NCBI GenBank assembly: GCA_038744685.1
Contig: JBCDMB010000017.1
Span: 1-64,000, forward strand
Source: Verrucomicrobiota bacterium
GTDB taxonomy: Bacteria; Verrucomicrobiota; Verrucomicrobiia; Opitutales; Puniceicoccaceae
DNA: 64,000 nt
Direction of reading: 5' to 3'
Shown: positions 48,565 to 57,303 of the stretch, one piece after another
How positions within the stretch are numbered: position 1 is the stretch's first letter
Layout: each line of letters opens with the position of its first letter
Made by a program: the position numbers and the translations under genes
Notes under the pieces: model-generated
The model's database searches: none
The model's input: only the letters and a program-made list of their open reading frames with translations
Told to the model about the DNA's origin: nothing

Positions 48565-50166
48565 ATGAGTATTGATCTTGGAAATACACCTGTAGGCGAT
48601 CCGCCGTCGAGTGGAGAGCAAGCCCAAATACGAACAGCGATCGGAGCTGCTTCAGCCTCTCAAGGGACGAAAGCAGATAGTGCTTTGCAGCCGGGAGACT
48701 CTATTCCGCAAACCGATGTTACTGGTCTCACGAGCGACCTCAACACCCGCGCTCGGGATGGCGGAGTTTGGCTGGATGGGGTTAGCGGCGAGATCGATAC
48801 ACGCACGACGTGGGGCGACGACGGCGACAGCCTTGCGTTTAAATTCACGCTGGGTGCTGCAGATACATTTGCTCAAATTCTCAGCGTCGGCGGATCGGGA
48901 AACTTCCTGTTCGGTTTTTGGGACGAGGATGACCAAATTGTAGTCCGCAGACTAGGATCGGCGAACATCAATGTAGACTGGTTGCCAGAAATTGGAAAAA
49001 CCTATCATCTTTATTTTGAGAGATCAGTAGACGACCTTTTGATCTACGTTGACGGCGATCTTGCGGACACGGTGTCTGCAGCATTCAGCGGCGTTTCTTC
49101 CGGGAACGTCGTTCTCGGTAGTCGGGGTGGCTCGCATTTTATCAACGGCGGTTTTTCTGAATTTGCACCTTTTGACACGTCTCTGACGGCCCTCGATCTA
49201 CTCTCAAATTCCAATGATGACGGTCTGGCACAGATCGGCCTTAAAGAGTTTCTGGCACGGAATCCGGCATTAAAGAAAGAGACGGTCACTTATGGAGCAT
49301 CTAGTTGGTCCAATCAAAGTAATACGTGGGATACTTTCTCCTCTACTGACATTACAGGATTTGAGGCCACTGACTCGGGAGGGTCCACGGACGCGAGGTT
49401 AGTGCCGGACAACATCCGCCTGGGAGCCGAGTATGAGATTAGTTTTAGCGTAGACGCTCACAGCGGTGGCAATGTCGATCTTACTATTTTTGATACGGTT
49501 ACGTTTGGGTCCTATGCGACAATTATCACTGTTACAGGCACAGGTGATTACTCAGTAAGATTCACCAATCTTTTCCGCGAAACGGAAAACCCCATCGTCC
49601 GTTTCGCGAGTTCCTCAGCAACAGCACTGACGATCAGTGATTTCACAGTAAAGAAACTCGGTGCACTCACTGCCCTCGATTTCTCAATGGGCACGGGCTA
49701 TTACGTGCCTGATCTCTCCGGAAACGGAAACTACGCACTACTTAGCGAGAATGGTGCCGTTTGGACTGATCCCAAAGCGAGCGGCTATATAATTGAGCCG
49801 AATGTCGACGCCTACAACGCTGGCGCGGGCAACGTGGATCTGATCTCGTCGCTCCGTCCGATTCTGCCAGAGGGGGCTATGCTGACGCGTTTGAGTATTT
49901 GGAATCAAAATACAGCCGAGGTAACGGGCACTCTCGATGTGAAGCTCACCACTGGGGGAGCCGGTCAACTCACAGGCGACACCGTCACTCTAAACATGGC
50001 AGGAAAATCGTCGGTGGTTCGGGGCAATACGTTTGCCTTAGATATGGCCGATTCGAACGCCCTAACTTCATTGCGCCCTAATGTCGCCTTAACCGCCTCC
50101 GACTCAGAAGCGACCAATCTCGCTGTCCGCATCGATTACATCGTCCTCGATCCGAGTCTAACCTAA
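48565..50166 (+). CDS. Fibre/receptor-binding-type protein with LamG-like domain
   Basis: The 533-residue protein has a Ser/Thr/Gly/Asp-rich composition. Residues ~65-215 resemble a concanavalin/LamG beta-sandwich (L-A-F-K-F-T-L-G-A-A-D-T-F-A-Q-I-L-S-V and Y-H-L-Y-F-E-R-S-V-D-D-L-L-I). A second beta domain near 245-365 may bind carbohydrate (Y-E-I-S-F-S-V-D-A-H). It is probably exposed on the virion and contacts the host surface. It starts the A/T-richer module 48.4-55.0 kb. Confidence 0.6.
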   Translation: MSIDLGNTPVGDPPSSGEQAQIRTAIGAASASQGTKADSALQPGDSIPQTDVTGLTSDLNTRARDGGVWLDGVSGEIDTRTTWGDDGDSLAFKFTLGAADTFAQILSVGGSGNFLFGFWDEDDQIVVRRLGSANINVDWLPEIGKTYHLYFERSVDDLLIYVDGDLADTVSAAFSGVSSGNVVLGSRGGSHFINGGFSEFAPFDTSLTALDLLSNSNDDGLAQIGLKEFLARNPALKKETVTYGASSWSNQSNTWDTFSSTDITGFEATDSGGSTDARLVPDNIRLGAEYEISFSVDAHSGGNVDLTIFDTVTFGSYATIITVTGTGDYSVRFTNLFRETENPIVRFASSSATALTISDFTVKKLGALTALDFSMGTGYYVPDLSGNGNYALLSENGAVWTDPKASGYIIEPNVDAYNAGAGNVDLISSLRPILPEGAMLTRLSIWNQNTAEVTGTLDVKLTTGGAGQLTGDTVTLNMAGKSSVVRGNTFALDMADSNALTSLRPNVALTASDSEATNLAVRIDYIVLDPSLT

Positions 50167-50167
50167 G

Positions 50168-50647
50168 ATGAAACAACCAATTCTAGTTCACGTCGACGCC
50201 AACGCCATTCATTTTCGGGTAGAGGGCAGGGGCGGGATGTATCCCAAGCCATTGCCAGCAAGTGTGACTATTCCGGAAGGTGCAACAACCGCATGGGACG
50301 GTAAGGCTCTGACGCTGACCGTCATCGTCACGACTCCTTCGGACGTCGAAGGCGACGAACCGACTGTAACCACGACTCCTTTTGTTCTCACGGAGGCTGA
50401 GATTGCCGCCGCTTGGGCTTTTATCCCACCTCCGCCTGAGCTGCCACTTACAGATCAACTAAAGGCTTTGCTGGATAATCAGCCTGCGCTGATTCGAGCC
50501 AATTTTGAACCTTTGCGGCGGCCTGTATGGGACGCTATTGAGAGGGGCGACTATGAGGTAGCCAAAATCCTAATACAAGGCGCGACGGTTCCTCCTGAGC
50601 TAGAGTCTGTAAGACAAGAGATGTTGTCCAAATTTCCAACTGAATAA
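50168..50647 (+). CDS. Phage protein downstream of the fibre gene, function unknown
   Basis: A 159-residue protein with a beta-rich N-terminal half (H-V-D-A-N-A-I-H-F-R-V-E, and L-T-L-T-V-I-V-T-T) and a helical C-terminal half (A-L-I-R-A-N-F-E-P-L-R-R). It follows the fibre gene by one base and could be its chaperone or a fibre accessory. No family is recognised. Confidence 0.5.
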   Translation: MKQPILVHVDANAIHFRVEGRGGMYPKPLPASVTIPEGATTAWDGKALTLTVIVTTPSDVEGDEPTVTTTPFVLTEAEIAAAWAFIPPPPELPLTDQLKALLDNQPALIRANFEPLRRPVWDAIERGDYEVAKILIQGATVPPELESVRQEMLSKFPTE

Positions 50648-50649
50648 GA

Positions 50650-50976
50650 ATGAAACCTTTCTGGACAAATATAGTGAGTGGTGCAGTCACTGGGCTGCTC
50701 TCCACACTCTTGGCGGTTTTTGTATTGGTCCACAACTACGAGAAGAAACTAGCTGCGGTAGAAGCAAAAGTAAACCTTCTGAATCAAACTTCGGCTTCAT
50801 CGGTTTCCGAGATCCGTCGCGACCTCGCAAGGATGGAACAGGAAAAACTTCTTCTGATCCAATCCGATGTAAAAGCGGAGCGGGAAAGGGATCTTCTTAA
50901 AGACGATCTGGCAGACATCAAACGCGATGTCGCGGTGATAGCCTCCTATTTTGAACCCAGACAACAAAGACCATGA
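50650..50976 (+). CDS. Membrane-anchored coiled-coil protein (holin/spanin-like candidate)
   Basis: A 108-residue protein: one membrane helix (I-V-S-G-A-V-T-G-L-L-S-T-L-L-A-V-F-V) at about 8-27, then a coiled coil to about 92 (K-K-L-A-A-V-E-A-K-V-N-L-L-N). The layout is like inner-membrane spanins or small phage holin-like proteins, and the position before secreted proteins and a peptidase supports a lysis link. The stop overlaps the next start (ATGA). Confidence 0.5.
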   Translation: MKPFWTNIVSGAVTGLLSTLLAVFVLVHNYEKKLAAVEAKVNLLNQTSASSVSEIRRDLARMEQEKLLLIQSDVKAERERDLLKDDLADIKRDVAVIASYFEPRQQRP

Positions 50977-51464
50977 AACTAAAAAACATCACACTAATCG
51001 CCAGCTTCATTCTGGCTTTTGCCTCCACCTTTGCAGACCAACCCGCTTTTTATACCGGTGAGCTCATCGACGATAAGGTCCGGACGGTCTTTAAAATCGA
51101 CAACAATACGCCGATTACAACGTTTTACCGGACGTATGAGCCTCTAGGGGAAATCCCGGCCGAAGACGAGGGGGTGACTATTTCCACCCGGCAGGCGTGG
51201 ACGTTCTTCGGTGTCATTTTTAATGTAAGATCCGTTCGCTTCGCACTGCCGGACAGCGAGATTGAATATCTCGTCCAGACAGCCGAAGAGGAGGGTTGGA
51301 CTGACCGGGAGAAGATCGACGTTCTCAGCATGTATCAACCTTCGCGGGTGCCTGTAGCGCGGGTGGCATTGGGTGTCGATTACGCGGTCCCGGCAGAAAC
51401 CCTCACTTGGAAGGAAAAGTGGGAGAAGAACCGATTACTCAACGGACAAATCACAAAATACTAA
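50973..51464 (+). CDS. Secreted phage protein, first of two paralogues
   Basis: A 163-residue protein with a signal peptide (1-21, ending A-S-T-F-A). Residues ~70-130 (R-Q-A-W-T-F-F-G, then L-P-D-S-E-I-E-Y-L-V-Q-T-A) match the next gene (W-Q-A-W-E-L, then L-S-P-E-K-F-D-Y-F-V-Q-V-A). It acts outside the cytoplasm. Function unknown; it could take part in lysis or superinfection exclusion. Confidence 0.55.
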   Translation: MKLKNITLIASFILAFASTFADQPAFYTGELIDDKVRTVFKIDNNTPITTFYRTYEPLGEIPAEDEGVTISTRQAWTFFGVIFNVRSVRFALPDSEIEYLVQTAEEEGWTDREKIDVLSMYQPSRVPVARVALGVDYAVPAETLTWKEKWEKNRLLNGQITKY

Positions 51465-51468
51465 TACC

Positions 51469-51825
51469 ATGAAAACACTAATGACTCTCTTGCTGCTAGC
51501 CTTTACGGTCAGCGCGACCGCAACTGAGATCGCCTACCCGACCGATCCCACGTGGGATGTTAGGATTCCCGAAGATCGGTTTGGAATGACCGAGGTCGAT
51601 TGGCCAGAGCCTGCAGTTCTAGCCATTGAGACGCGCACAGTTATACCAAAGGGCTTGCTCAAATTCGGTTGGCAGGCGTGGGAGCTTTCCCCGGAAAAGT
51701 TCGATTACTTTGTTCAAGTAGCGACGGACGATTTCTGGACGATGGCCGATTTCAAGCGGGCGACAGAGCCTTATGATCGGACTCAAATTCCAGAGCTAAG
51801 GGAGGCTATTTTCGGCGAACTATGA
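51469..51825 (+). CDS. Secreted phage protein, second of two paralogues
   Basis: A 118-residue protein with a signal peptide (K-T-L-M-T-L-L-L-L-A-F-T-V-S-A-T-A). The rest is homologous to the preceding gene (D-F-W-T-M-A-D-F-K-R-A and I-P-E-L-R-E-A versus E-G-W-T-D-R-E-K-I-D-V and V-P-V-A-R-V-A). ATG 51469 is used because it begins the signal peptide. The stop overlaps the next start (ATGA). Confidence 0.55.
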   Translation: MKTLMTLLLLAFTVSATATEIAYPTDPTWDVRIPEDRFGMTEVDWPEPAVLAIETRTVIPKGLLKFGWQAWELSPEKFDYFVQVATDDFWTMADFKRATEPYDRTQIPELREAIFGEL

Positions 51826-52118
51826 AGCAACTGATTTTAGTCGCCTCTTGCTTGGTGGTCTTTGGCTGTGCCACGACCAACAGTAGCCAAAGGGGTGTCG
51901 TTAATAAGAACGAGCTGGTGCGAACGACTGCGTTGAACTGGCTCTTTCTGACAGACGATAGAGAATATCTGACAAAAGAACGTTTCTTCGCGGAACCGCC
52001 TACCGAAAGACCGTTGATCGAGCTGCAAGCGGCGTCGGAGTTCCACGGATACGATTTTGTGGATCTACAGCAACGGACCTGGGATCGGGTGAAAATCGTC
52101 GAGCACGTAGGAGAATGA
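51822..52118 (+). CDS. Small lipoprotein of the possible lysis cassette
   Basis: A 98-residue protein with a lipobox (V-V-F-G-C, cysteine at 16), so it is predicted to be lipid-anchored. Its size is larger than a typical outer-membrane Rz1 spanin, but the place between a secreted pair and a peptidase makes a spanin-like role possible. The stop overlaps the peptidase start (ATGA). Confidence 0.5.
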   Translation: MKQLILVASCLVVFGCATTNSSQRGVVNKNELVRTTALNWLFLTDDREYLTKERFFAEPPTERPLIELQAASEFHGYDFVDLQQRTWDRVKIVEHVGE

Positions 52119-52966
52119 GCGAAGACCTTTCAGAGATTTTGCTGCATACGCCGCAGTCCATCATGGATGAGCCCGATCCTCGGGACCATCTGCCAAACAT
52201 GAGTAGAGCAGCGGCCAACCTTTCAATCGATGAAATGCTGGCGATGCCTGGACTCGGGGAGTTTGGAGTCAAAGCGTCAAATCAAGGGCGTCGCTCGTCC
52301 TGCACTCTCCATGCAGGAGTCAATGGAATCGACATGCTTTATGGTCGGTTTTGGCCGGGAGAGGGTCCAAGTGGTTTGTCCCGTGAGGGTGCCTACAACG
52401 CGATCCGTAATCACTTTGGGCGACTTGATAAGGATGAGGGAATGACTTCCCGCCAAATGATGGAAGGGATGAAGGAAGTGGGTCTTCGATCTTCTTCGTT
52501 TTGGGAGCCTGACAGTGTCTTTGAAGCTCCACCTGCCGACTACAAAGACAGCTCGATCAAACTCGATTTAGGGTATTACAAAATGCCCACGTTTACCGAC
52601 GAGGCGGGGCAGTTCGCCCCCGGAACCAATTACTCTCTGCGGATGTGGTTACAGTGGATCAAGCTGGAGCGGTTACCGATTTGGGTATCTACCAAAATAC
52701 CCGTGGGGGACATGCGGTCTTCGCAGGTGAGGCGAACCGGGATCAGGGGTCAGGCGTTTTACCGGAGCCGCAATGAGCCTGGTTACTGGCACCGAGAAGT
52801 CGTTGAAAACCTTAGTCGTTTCCCCGATTCGAGGATCATGGTCACTTTGCTCGGATCATGGGATGAGCACGTAGGCGACAGAGGACGATTTCATGTGCCG
52901 TGGGAGAACTTCCTGAACCGCTACTACACCGGGCAGAATCACGCCCCTAAGAAGGGTCTGGCATGA
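52115..52966 (+). CDS. Papain-like (C1) cysteine peptidase, endolysin candidate
   Basis: The 283-residue protein shows the papain layout. The Q-G-x-x-S-S-C signature (Q57, C63; N-Q-G-R-R-S-S-C-T-L-H-A) corresponds to 'NQG..gSCwaf'. L-S-R-E-G-A-Y-N-A-I-R-N follows. A His (H226, Y-W-H-R-E-V-V) takes the place of the catalytic His, and G-S-W-D-E-H-V-G-D-R-G-R-F-H-V-P corresponds to the terminal 'NSWG..WG..Gy..i'. The active-site Asn seems replaced by Gly247. No signal peptide is present, so release through a holin would be needed if it is the endolysin. It might instead be a virion protease. Confidence 0.6.
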   Translation: MSEDLSEILLHTPQSIMDEPDPRDHLPNMSRAAANLSIDEMLAMPGLGEFGVKASNQGRRSSCTLHAGVNGIDMLYGRFWPGEGPSGLSREGAYNAIRNHFGRLDKDEGMTSRQMMEGMKEVGLRSSSFWEPDSVFEAPPADYKDSSIKLDLGYYKMPTFTDEAGQFAPGTNYSLRMWLQWIKLERLPIWVSTKIPVGDMRSSQVRRTGIRGQAFYRSRNEPGYWHREVVENLSRFPDSRIMVTLLGSWDEHVGDRGRFHVPWENFLNRYYTGQNHAPKKGLA

Positions 52967-53625
52967 GGCCGGAAGTAGTCAGAAAACGCAGGCTACAAAA
53001 GGCCCGATCTGAAGCTGCAAGGCGCGATGTATGGCTGACTGATCTGCATTGTTCCCCCGCGAAAGTCCATTGGGTATTGCCGGATGGGACCGTTCGGGGA
53101 AGAGTCAAAAATGGGCATGTTCTTGATGCTCCCTCAGCCTTCATTGACCGACACAATCGGTTGTGGGTGGACTGGCCTGGAGCCGCGTCGGACGGAGCGT
53201 CCTATCCGTCACCACAAGCAGAAGGATGGTGGACTAGACAAATCGGAAAACTGCTCAAGAAGGTAGTCGGCGACAGGCTCCTGGAAGGTGTTATCGCGGC
53301 CGCCTTCAAACACGACAGAATGGGCCGGAAGACACTGGTGTATTGGATTGAAGAAGAGCACCGGGAGTTGTTGGTGACGGTCTTTGATCCGAGGCACGGT
53401 CAGAATGTGATGAGGGAAGTGATCTCGGAGGCAAAGAAAGTCTATCTGAATCTTTCGATCGTTGAAGCTGCCAGGATATACGCTCACATGCTAGCGGCGT
53501 GGCCTGTGGATGAGACGGTTAGCAAGATTCAAACACTTCGGCAGAAACTCGGGCTAATCATCTTTCAGCCTTGGTATCGATTGATTCTTGGGACCGGAGA
53601 AGGCCGATGGGAGGTAGCGACATGA
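52963..53625 (+). CDS. DUF1353-like phage protein
   Basis: The 220-residue protein has W-P-G-A-A-S-D-G-A-S-Y-P-S-P (compare 'tDgaSvP' of DUF1353), a helix and A-A-F-K-H-D-R-M-G (compare 'a...HD'). DUF1353 proteins are encoded next to lysis or tail-end genes in several phages; their function is unknown. The C-terminus is helical and basic. It is coupled by overlap to both neighbours. Confidence 0.58.
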   Translation: MRPEVVRKRRLQKARSEAARRDVWLTDLHCSPAKVHWVLPDGTVRGRVKNGHVLDAPSAFIDRHNRLWVDWPGAASDGASYPSPQAEGWWTRQIGKLLKKVVGDRLLEGVIAAAFKHDRMGRKTLVYWIEEEHRELLVTVFDPRHGQNVMREVISEAKKVYLNLSIVEAARIYAHMLAAWPVDETVSKIQTLRQKLGLIIFQPWYRLILGTGEGRWEVAT

Positions 53626-54230
53626 AGGTGAAAGAGCCAATTGTAAAAGGATTAACCCACCGTTACACAGGACGCAGTGGAGCTACTGTGGGTGTGGGCT
53701 CAGTAGTAGCCTTGCTCGCGTCGGACCCAGCGCAACCTACTGAACAGGATCTATTGAATGATCCTCCTGCTATCGTTTTAGAGGCAGCTCCAAAACCTGA
53801 GCCGGTTTTTGTGGAGGCTATGCCCGTTCCTGCAACCACTCAGGTGGAACAGAAGGTCAGAGAGACCGAAATCGCTAAGGACGGTGAGTTAAGAATTTAC
53901 CGGAGCTTTGAGATGGTAGACGGGCAAGCGGTCTTGGAAGAGTATCAAGATAAATTGGCGGTCTGGGGGAAGAACGTAATTTCGAACGCCGAAGCCACAG
54001 CGACGAATTTATACAACGAAACTCAAGAGTTCTTAGATAACCCTGTGTTTGTAGAAACCAACGCTGACGTTCAGGAGCTACAGCAACATGTGGGTGCTGC
54101 CGCTGCCGTAGTTCAGAGAATTCTCGACCGTGCCGCAACAGATCCAATCCCGGTGCTCGGGGCGCTAGTCGGCGCGTTGCTGGCCTTATTTTCCAATCCG
54201 AAATCTGAACCGAAGAAGACCAATGAATAG
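53622..54230 (+). CDS. Phage membrane protein, function unknown
   Basis: A 202-residue protein with hydrophobic stretches at both ends (T-V-G-V-G-S-V-V-A-L-L-A near 22-33, and I-P-V-L-G-A-L-V-G-A-L-L-A-L-F near 177-191) and a polar, Pro/Glu-rich middle. ATG 53622 follows GGGAGG and overlaps the stop of the DUF1353-like gene. It may be a holin-type or membrane-bound structural protein. The last 8 bases overlap the next gene. Confidence 0.5.
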   Translation: MKVKEPIVKGLTHRYTGRSGATVGVGSVVALLASDPAQPTEQDLLNDPPAIVLEAAPKPEPVFVEAMPVPATTQVEQKVRETEIAKDGELRIYRSFEMVDGQAVLEEYQDKLAVWGKNVISNAEATATNLYNETQEFLDNPVFVETNADVQELQQHVGAAAAVVQRILDRAATDPIPVLGALVGALLALFSNPKSEPKKTNE

Positions 54231-54984
54231 AAAACTCGAGACGTTAATTTTAGGTTTAGTATGTATCGCAACGCTGGGCTTGGTTGGGTGCGCCAGTAAG
54301 CAGCCCACGTTTGTTCAAGGACCGCCTGTCGTGGGTGGAAAAATGCAGGATTTGCCCGCTCAATCCGCGCCGATGCTGGGAAGTTCTGATCAGGCTGAAG
54401 ATGCTCCTGCACCTGTTTATGTCAGCCCGTATTTTGACGATGACGGCATGTTTCTTGGAACTATGGTCGGCGGGACGTTTATCCCTGACGGCCCGGGTTC
54501 TCCAATGATCCAGTCGGCTTTAACTCAACTCAGCACTCCCGAGGGGTGGTGGGAAGGTTGGATTAACTTCTTCACAGCATCAGATCGAAAGTTTGCACAC
54601 GTAGAAATGGTCAATGGGATCCTTATCAATGCTTATGCCGAGTATCAAGATAGGTTCTACGCCAACAATAAGGTCAAGATACCGAATGAGTTTGGAGATA
54701 TAGAGGTGCCAGTCGGCCAGCCCTGGCCGTTTGATATGTTTGCCAAATACTTCATCGCAGCGACGAGCCCTGCTCAGGAAATGGGAGTGGACGTGTGGTC
54801 CGGCTTGGCAGTATTCGGAGCGTTCAAAACCTTTGAGACCGTTAATAATGCGATGGATAGTGTAAACGCTACTAACCAGACTGTTATTGAAGCAGGCGCA
54901 CAAGGAGCCGCTGGTGCCCTTGAAGGCGTAGGCGCGGGAGTGGAGGCTACGGTGACCGGAGCTGGATTGTTCGCAAGTCCTTAA
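54223..54984 (+). CDS. Phage lipoprotein, function unknown
   Basis: A 253-residue protein with a signal sequence and a clear lipobox (L-V-G-C, cysteine at 23). A tyrosine-rich domain (A-Y-A-E-Y-Q-D-R-F-Y, about residues 139-148) follows, and the end is Gly/Ala-rich and probably membrane-interacting (G-A-L-E-G-V-G-A-G-V). Lipoproteins late in temperate phages may block superinfection. No family is recognised. Confidence 0.5.
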   Translation: MNRKLETLILGLVCIATLGLVGCASKQPTFVQGPPVVGGKMQDLPAQSAPMLGSSDQAEDAPAPVYVSPYFDDDGMFLGTMVGGTFIPDGPGSPMIQSALTQLSTPEGWWEGWINFFTASDRKFAHVEMVNGILINAYAEYQDRFYANNKVKIPNEFGDIEVPVGQPWPFDMFAKYFIAATSPAQEMGVDVWSGLAVFGAFKTFETVNNAMDSVNATNQTVIEAGAQGAAGALEGVGAGVEATVTGAGLFASP

Positions 54985-54999
54985 AATTAAAACGAAGCC

Positions 55000-55896
55000 A
55001 TGAGTCTACCGACAGTCACTTTTGATTCCGTTGTCGAATACACGCTCTACCGGCTGGGGCTTGAGCAGGAGTCGCCGCCGAGTGCGGACTACAATGATGT
55101 CAAGGCCATACTGAATATGCGGCTGAGGGAGTGCTGGGAGTATGCACAGTGGGATTTCCTGAAGGTGCTGGTGCACGAGGATACGCGGGCGGATGCGTAT
55201 GTAGTTTCGGGAGCGGGGACGGTAGCTGTCGATGGGTATTATGCACGTAGGGGAGACTTTAACACATTCCCCCGATACTCGCAATACGAGAGCGATGGAG
55301 TGACAGTCGCAATTGACTTATTGGATGACCCGACACCGTTTAACCAACTTTGGCGACTAAGGAACCCCGATGGTTCAGTAACGTATTATACTTCAGGATC
55401 GATTGGGGTGGTGACCGAAACCCCGCCCGATCAAGGATGGATCGCAGCTTCTGGGGACGATCCCGCGCCCAGCGTTACGCGCAGCGTCTACCGCAGTATT
55501 GATCTTTCGGATGGCCGCACGGTCTTTGGTGTGTGGGCGGAAGACCCACGGGAGAATGAGCATGCGCAGATGGTGCGGACTTCGTTTTTCAACGGGACAG
55601 AATTGCGGTTGGATGCGAGTGCGCCGGACTGGGTCTACTACCACTACGCACCGGCTGCGCCGGATTGGCTGGACGATAGTCCTACGCCAACGGTCTACGA
55701 GGTGTTTCGCCAGCCAGCGGTGGAGCTGGCAGCAAGTGACTATTATGCAGGGCAGGGAAACACAGCAGCGGCCAGCCAGGCTAAGGCACGGGGGATCGAG
55801 CGGCTGGATGAGCTGTGCCGCCGCTACGCGCAGATGAACACGCAGCCCCGGGTGCAAGCACGGGTGCAGGTGCCACAGATGGGGTGGGGCCGGTAG
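55000..55896 (+). CDS. Head-tail adaptor-like protein
   Basis: A 298-residue protein. The N-terminal helical part (Y-T-L-Y-R-L-G-L-E-Q-E-S, then R-L-R-E-C-W-E-Y-A-Q-W-D-F-L-K-V) resembles the adaptor that binds below the portal in podoviruses ('i...i..rl......in.....W....w'). A helix-turn end is Tyr/Arg-rich. Codon use is again G-rich here, as in the 29-48 kb genes, so this is a return to the older module after the 48.4-55.0 kb insertion. Confidence 0.55.
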   Translation: MSLPTVTFDSVVEYTLYRLGLEQESPPSADYNDVKAILNMRLRECWEYAQWDFLKVLVHEDTRADAYVVSGAGTVAVDGYYARRGDFNTFPRYSQYESDGVTVAIDLLDDPTPFNQLWRLRNPDGSVTYYTSGSIGVVTETPPDQGWIAASGDDPAPSVTRSVYRSIDLSDGRTVFGVWAEDPRENEHAQMVRTSFFNGTELRLDASAPDWVYYHYAPAAPDWLDDSPTPTVYEVFRQPAVELAASDYYAGQGNTAAASQAKARGIERLDELCRRYAQMNTQPRVQARVQVPQMGWGR

Positions 55897-55908
55897 AAGA
55901 ATGAGGCC

Positions 55909-57294
55909 ATGGCACTGCGCAATACCAATCTCAAATCCCTTCGCGAGCCGAAGATCACGCGGCTGCACAATAACCGCTTGCAGGTAGAGCGGTGGTTTGG
56001 CCCGCGCACGAAGACGCTGGTCTATTCCGATAAAGTTGCGGGGGAATTGTTGGCCGCGTTTGCCACGGCAGATAGTGCGACCGGACCTACCGGTAAAAGT
56101 AAACCAGTACGCACCAATGAGGCGTTTACGGATGTGCACTTGGTGGAGGTGTTTGCCGATGTGTCGCCGGATCTGGGGGGCATGTATGTCTACGAGCGGT
56201 ATGTGACGCTGACGAGCACGTGGACGAATGAGGAGCCGGTGCGGGCAAAAGCCCCCCGGCGCGGACTACGGACGATGGAATACGTGGAGGTAGCCCTGCC
56301 CGGAACAGCAGTCGAGTATGACGAGGAGGATGTGGGCGTATCTACACTGGATTTCGGAGGCAAGACGCTGTACTTGGCGGAAGTGGACGACGACGCAGGC
56401 GATGACCGGATCGCTCGTGTGCGCACGCTGTGGATGGAGCCGGGCACACTGGGGCGAACAGAGGCACAGGGGCCGGTAGCGGGCACGATTGACATTGTTA
56501 TTCAGGCATTTGCTACCCAACCAAGTGTGGCAAACACTGTTTTAACCCGAAAAGCGGAATCAGACTTTGAGGGTATCAAGACTTACAATTATCATTTTAC
56601 GACGCGCATTGGAGAACAGCATGCGTTTTCCTATCCAACTACCTTGGATATTGTAGATCCGGGAACGGTGTCGCTAGAAGAACAGGCGTATGCCGTGCAT
56701 ACTGAGCAACTTTACGAAGCGGTTATTGATGGAGGAGCACCCAATCAACAGGGGTTTATCCGAACAACAGGGATGCCCGTCCTTACCGAAATCGATGATG
56801 TTGAAGAGGTCACTGACATTGAACCAATTAACAGGCGGGTTTTCGGAACCGTAGCCTATGTAAAACCAACTCGGGCCAGCCGCAAACCAGTAACGGCGAC
56901 AGTTAGAGAGTGGATAACCAGTAATCCCCCAGCACCATCAACGCCATACGCAAACAATCTCGCGAGTTATGGAGTATGGATTACCGAGTCTGCAGTGCGG
57001 ATGCGGGGTGTAGGTTCGAAACTTAATAAATCTACGCAGTATCTACCGCAAACTAAGCTCTTGAATTCAGCTGGACAAGAGGCAGCCACTTCGACTGCGG
57101 AGTCTATTCTTTATTTCTCATTTACAGAAGATTTGTCAGACAGACGCGAAAGCACAACCCGCACGTTAATCAGAGCCGAACAGGTAGGTACCGCGCCTTT
57201 GGAAACTGGTCTTTATGAGGTAAAGCCCACCTTTGCTTTTCGCGATCTCAACACGGGTACGCCCTACTACTCCGTAAAAGAAATCACCTTGTAA
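55909..57294 (+). CDS. Phage structural protein, possible tail hub/nozzle, function unknown
   Basis: The 461-residue beta-rich protein follows the adaptor gene by 12 bases, the place of the tail-nozzle gene in podovirus-like orders. Base composition and codon use change near 56510: the first ~200 codons are G/C-rich, the rest A/T-richer. The two halves therefore probably have different histories. No domain is recognised; the frame itself is unbroken. Confidence 0.5.
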   Translation: MALRNTNLKSLREPKITRLHNNRLQVERWFGPRTKTLVYSDKVAGELLAAFATADSATGPTGKSKPVRTNEAFTDVHLVEVFADVSPDLGGMYVYERYVTLTSTWTNEEPVRAKAPRRGLRTMEYVEVALPGTAVEYDEEDVGVSTLDFGGKTLYLAEVDDDAGDDRIARVRTLWMEPGTLGRTEAQGPVAGTIDIVIQAFATQPSVANTVLTRKAESDFEGIKTYNYHFTTRIGEQHAFSYPTTLDIVDPGTVSLEEQAYAVHTEQLYEAVIDGGAPNQQGFIRTTGMPVLTEIDDVEEVTDIEPINRRVFGTVAYVKPTRASRKPVTATVREWITSNPPAPSTPYANNLASYGVWITESAVRMRGVGSKLNKSTQYLPQTKLLNSAGQEAATSTAESILYFSFTEDLSDRRESTTRTLIRAEQVGTAPLETGLYEVKPTFAFRDLNTGTPYYSVKEITL

Positions 57295-57303
57295 GACAGA
57301 ACA

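Noticed and set aside
55393-56139. 248-codon leftward frame across the adaptor and nozzle-like genes
   Set aside because: It spans the joint of two rightward genes and is composed of Arg/Pro/His shadows.
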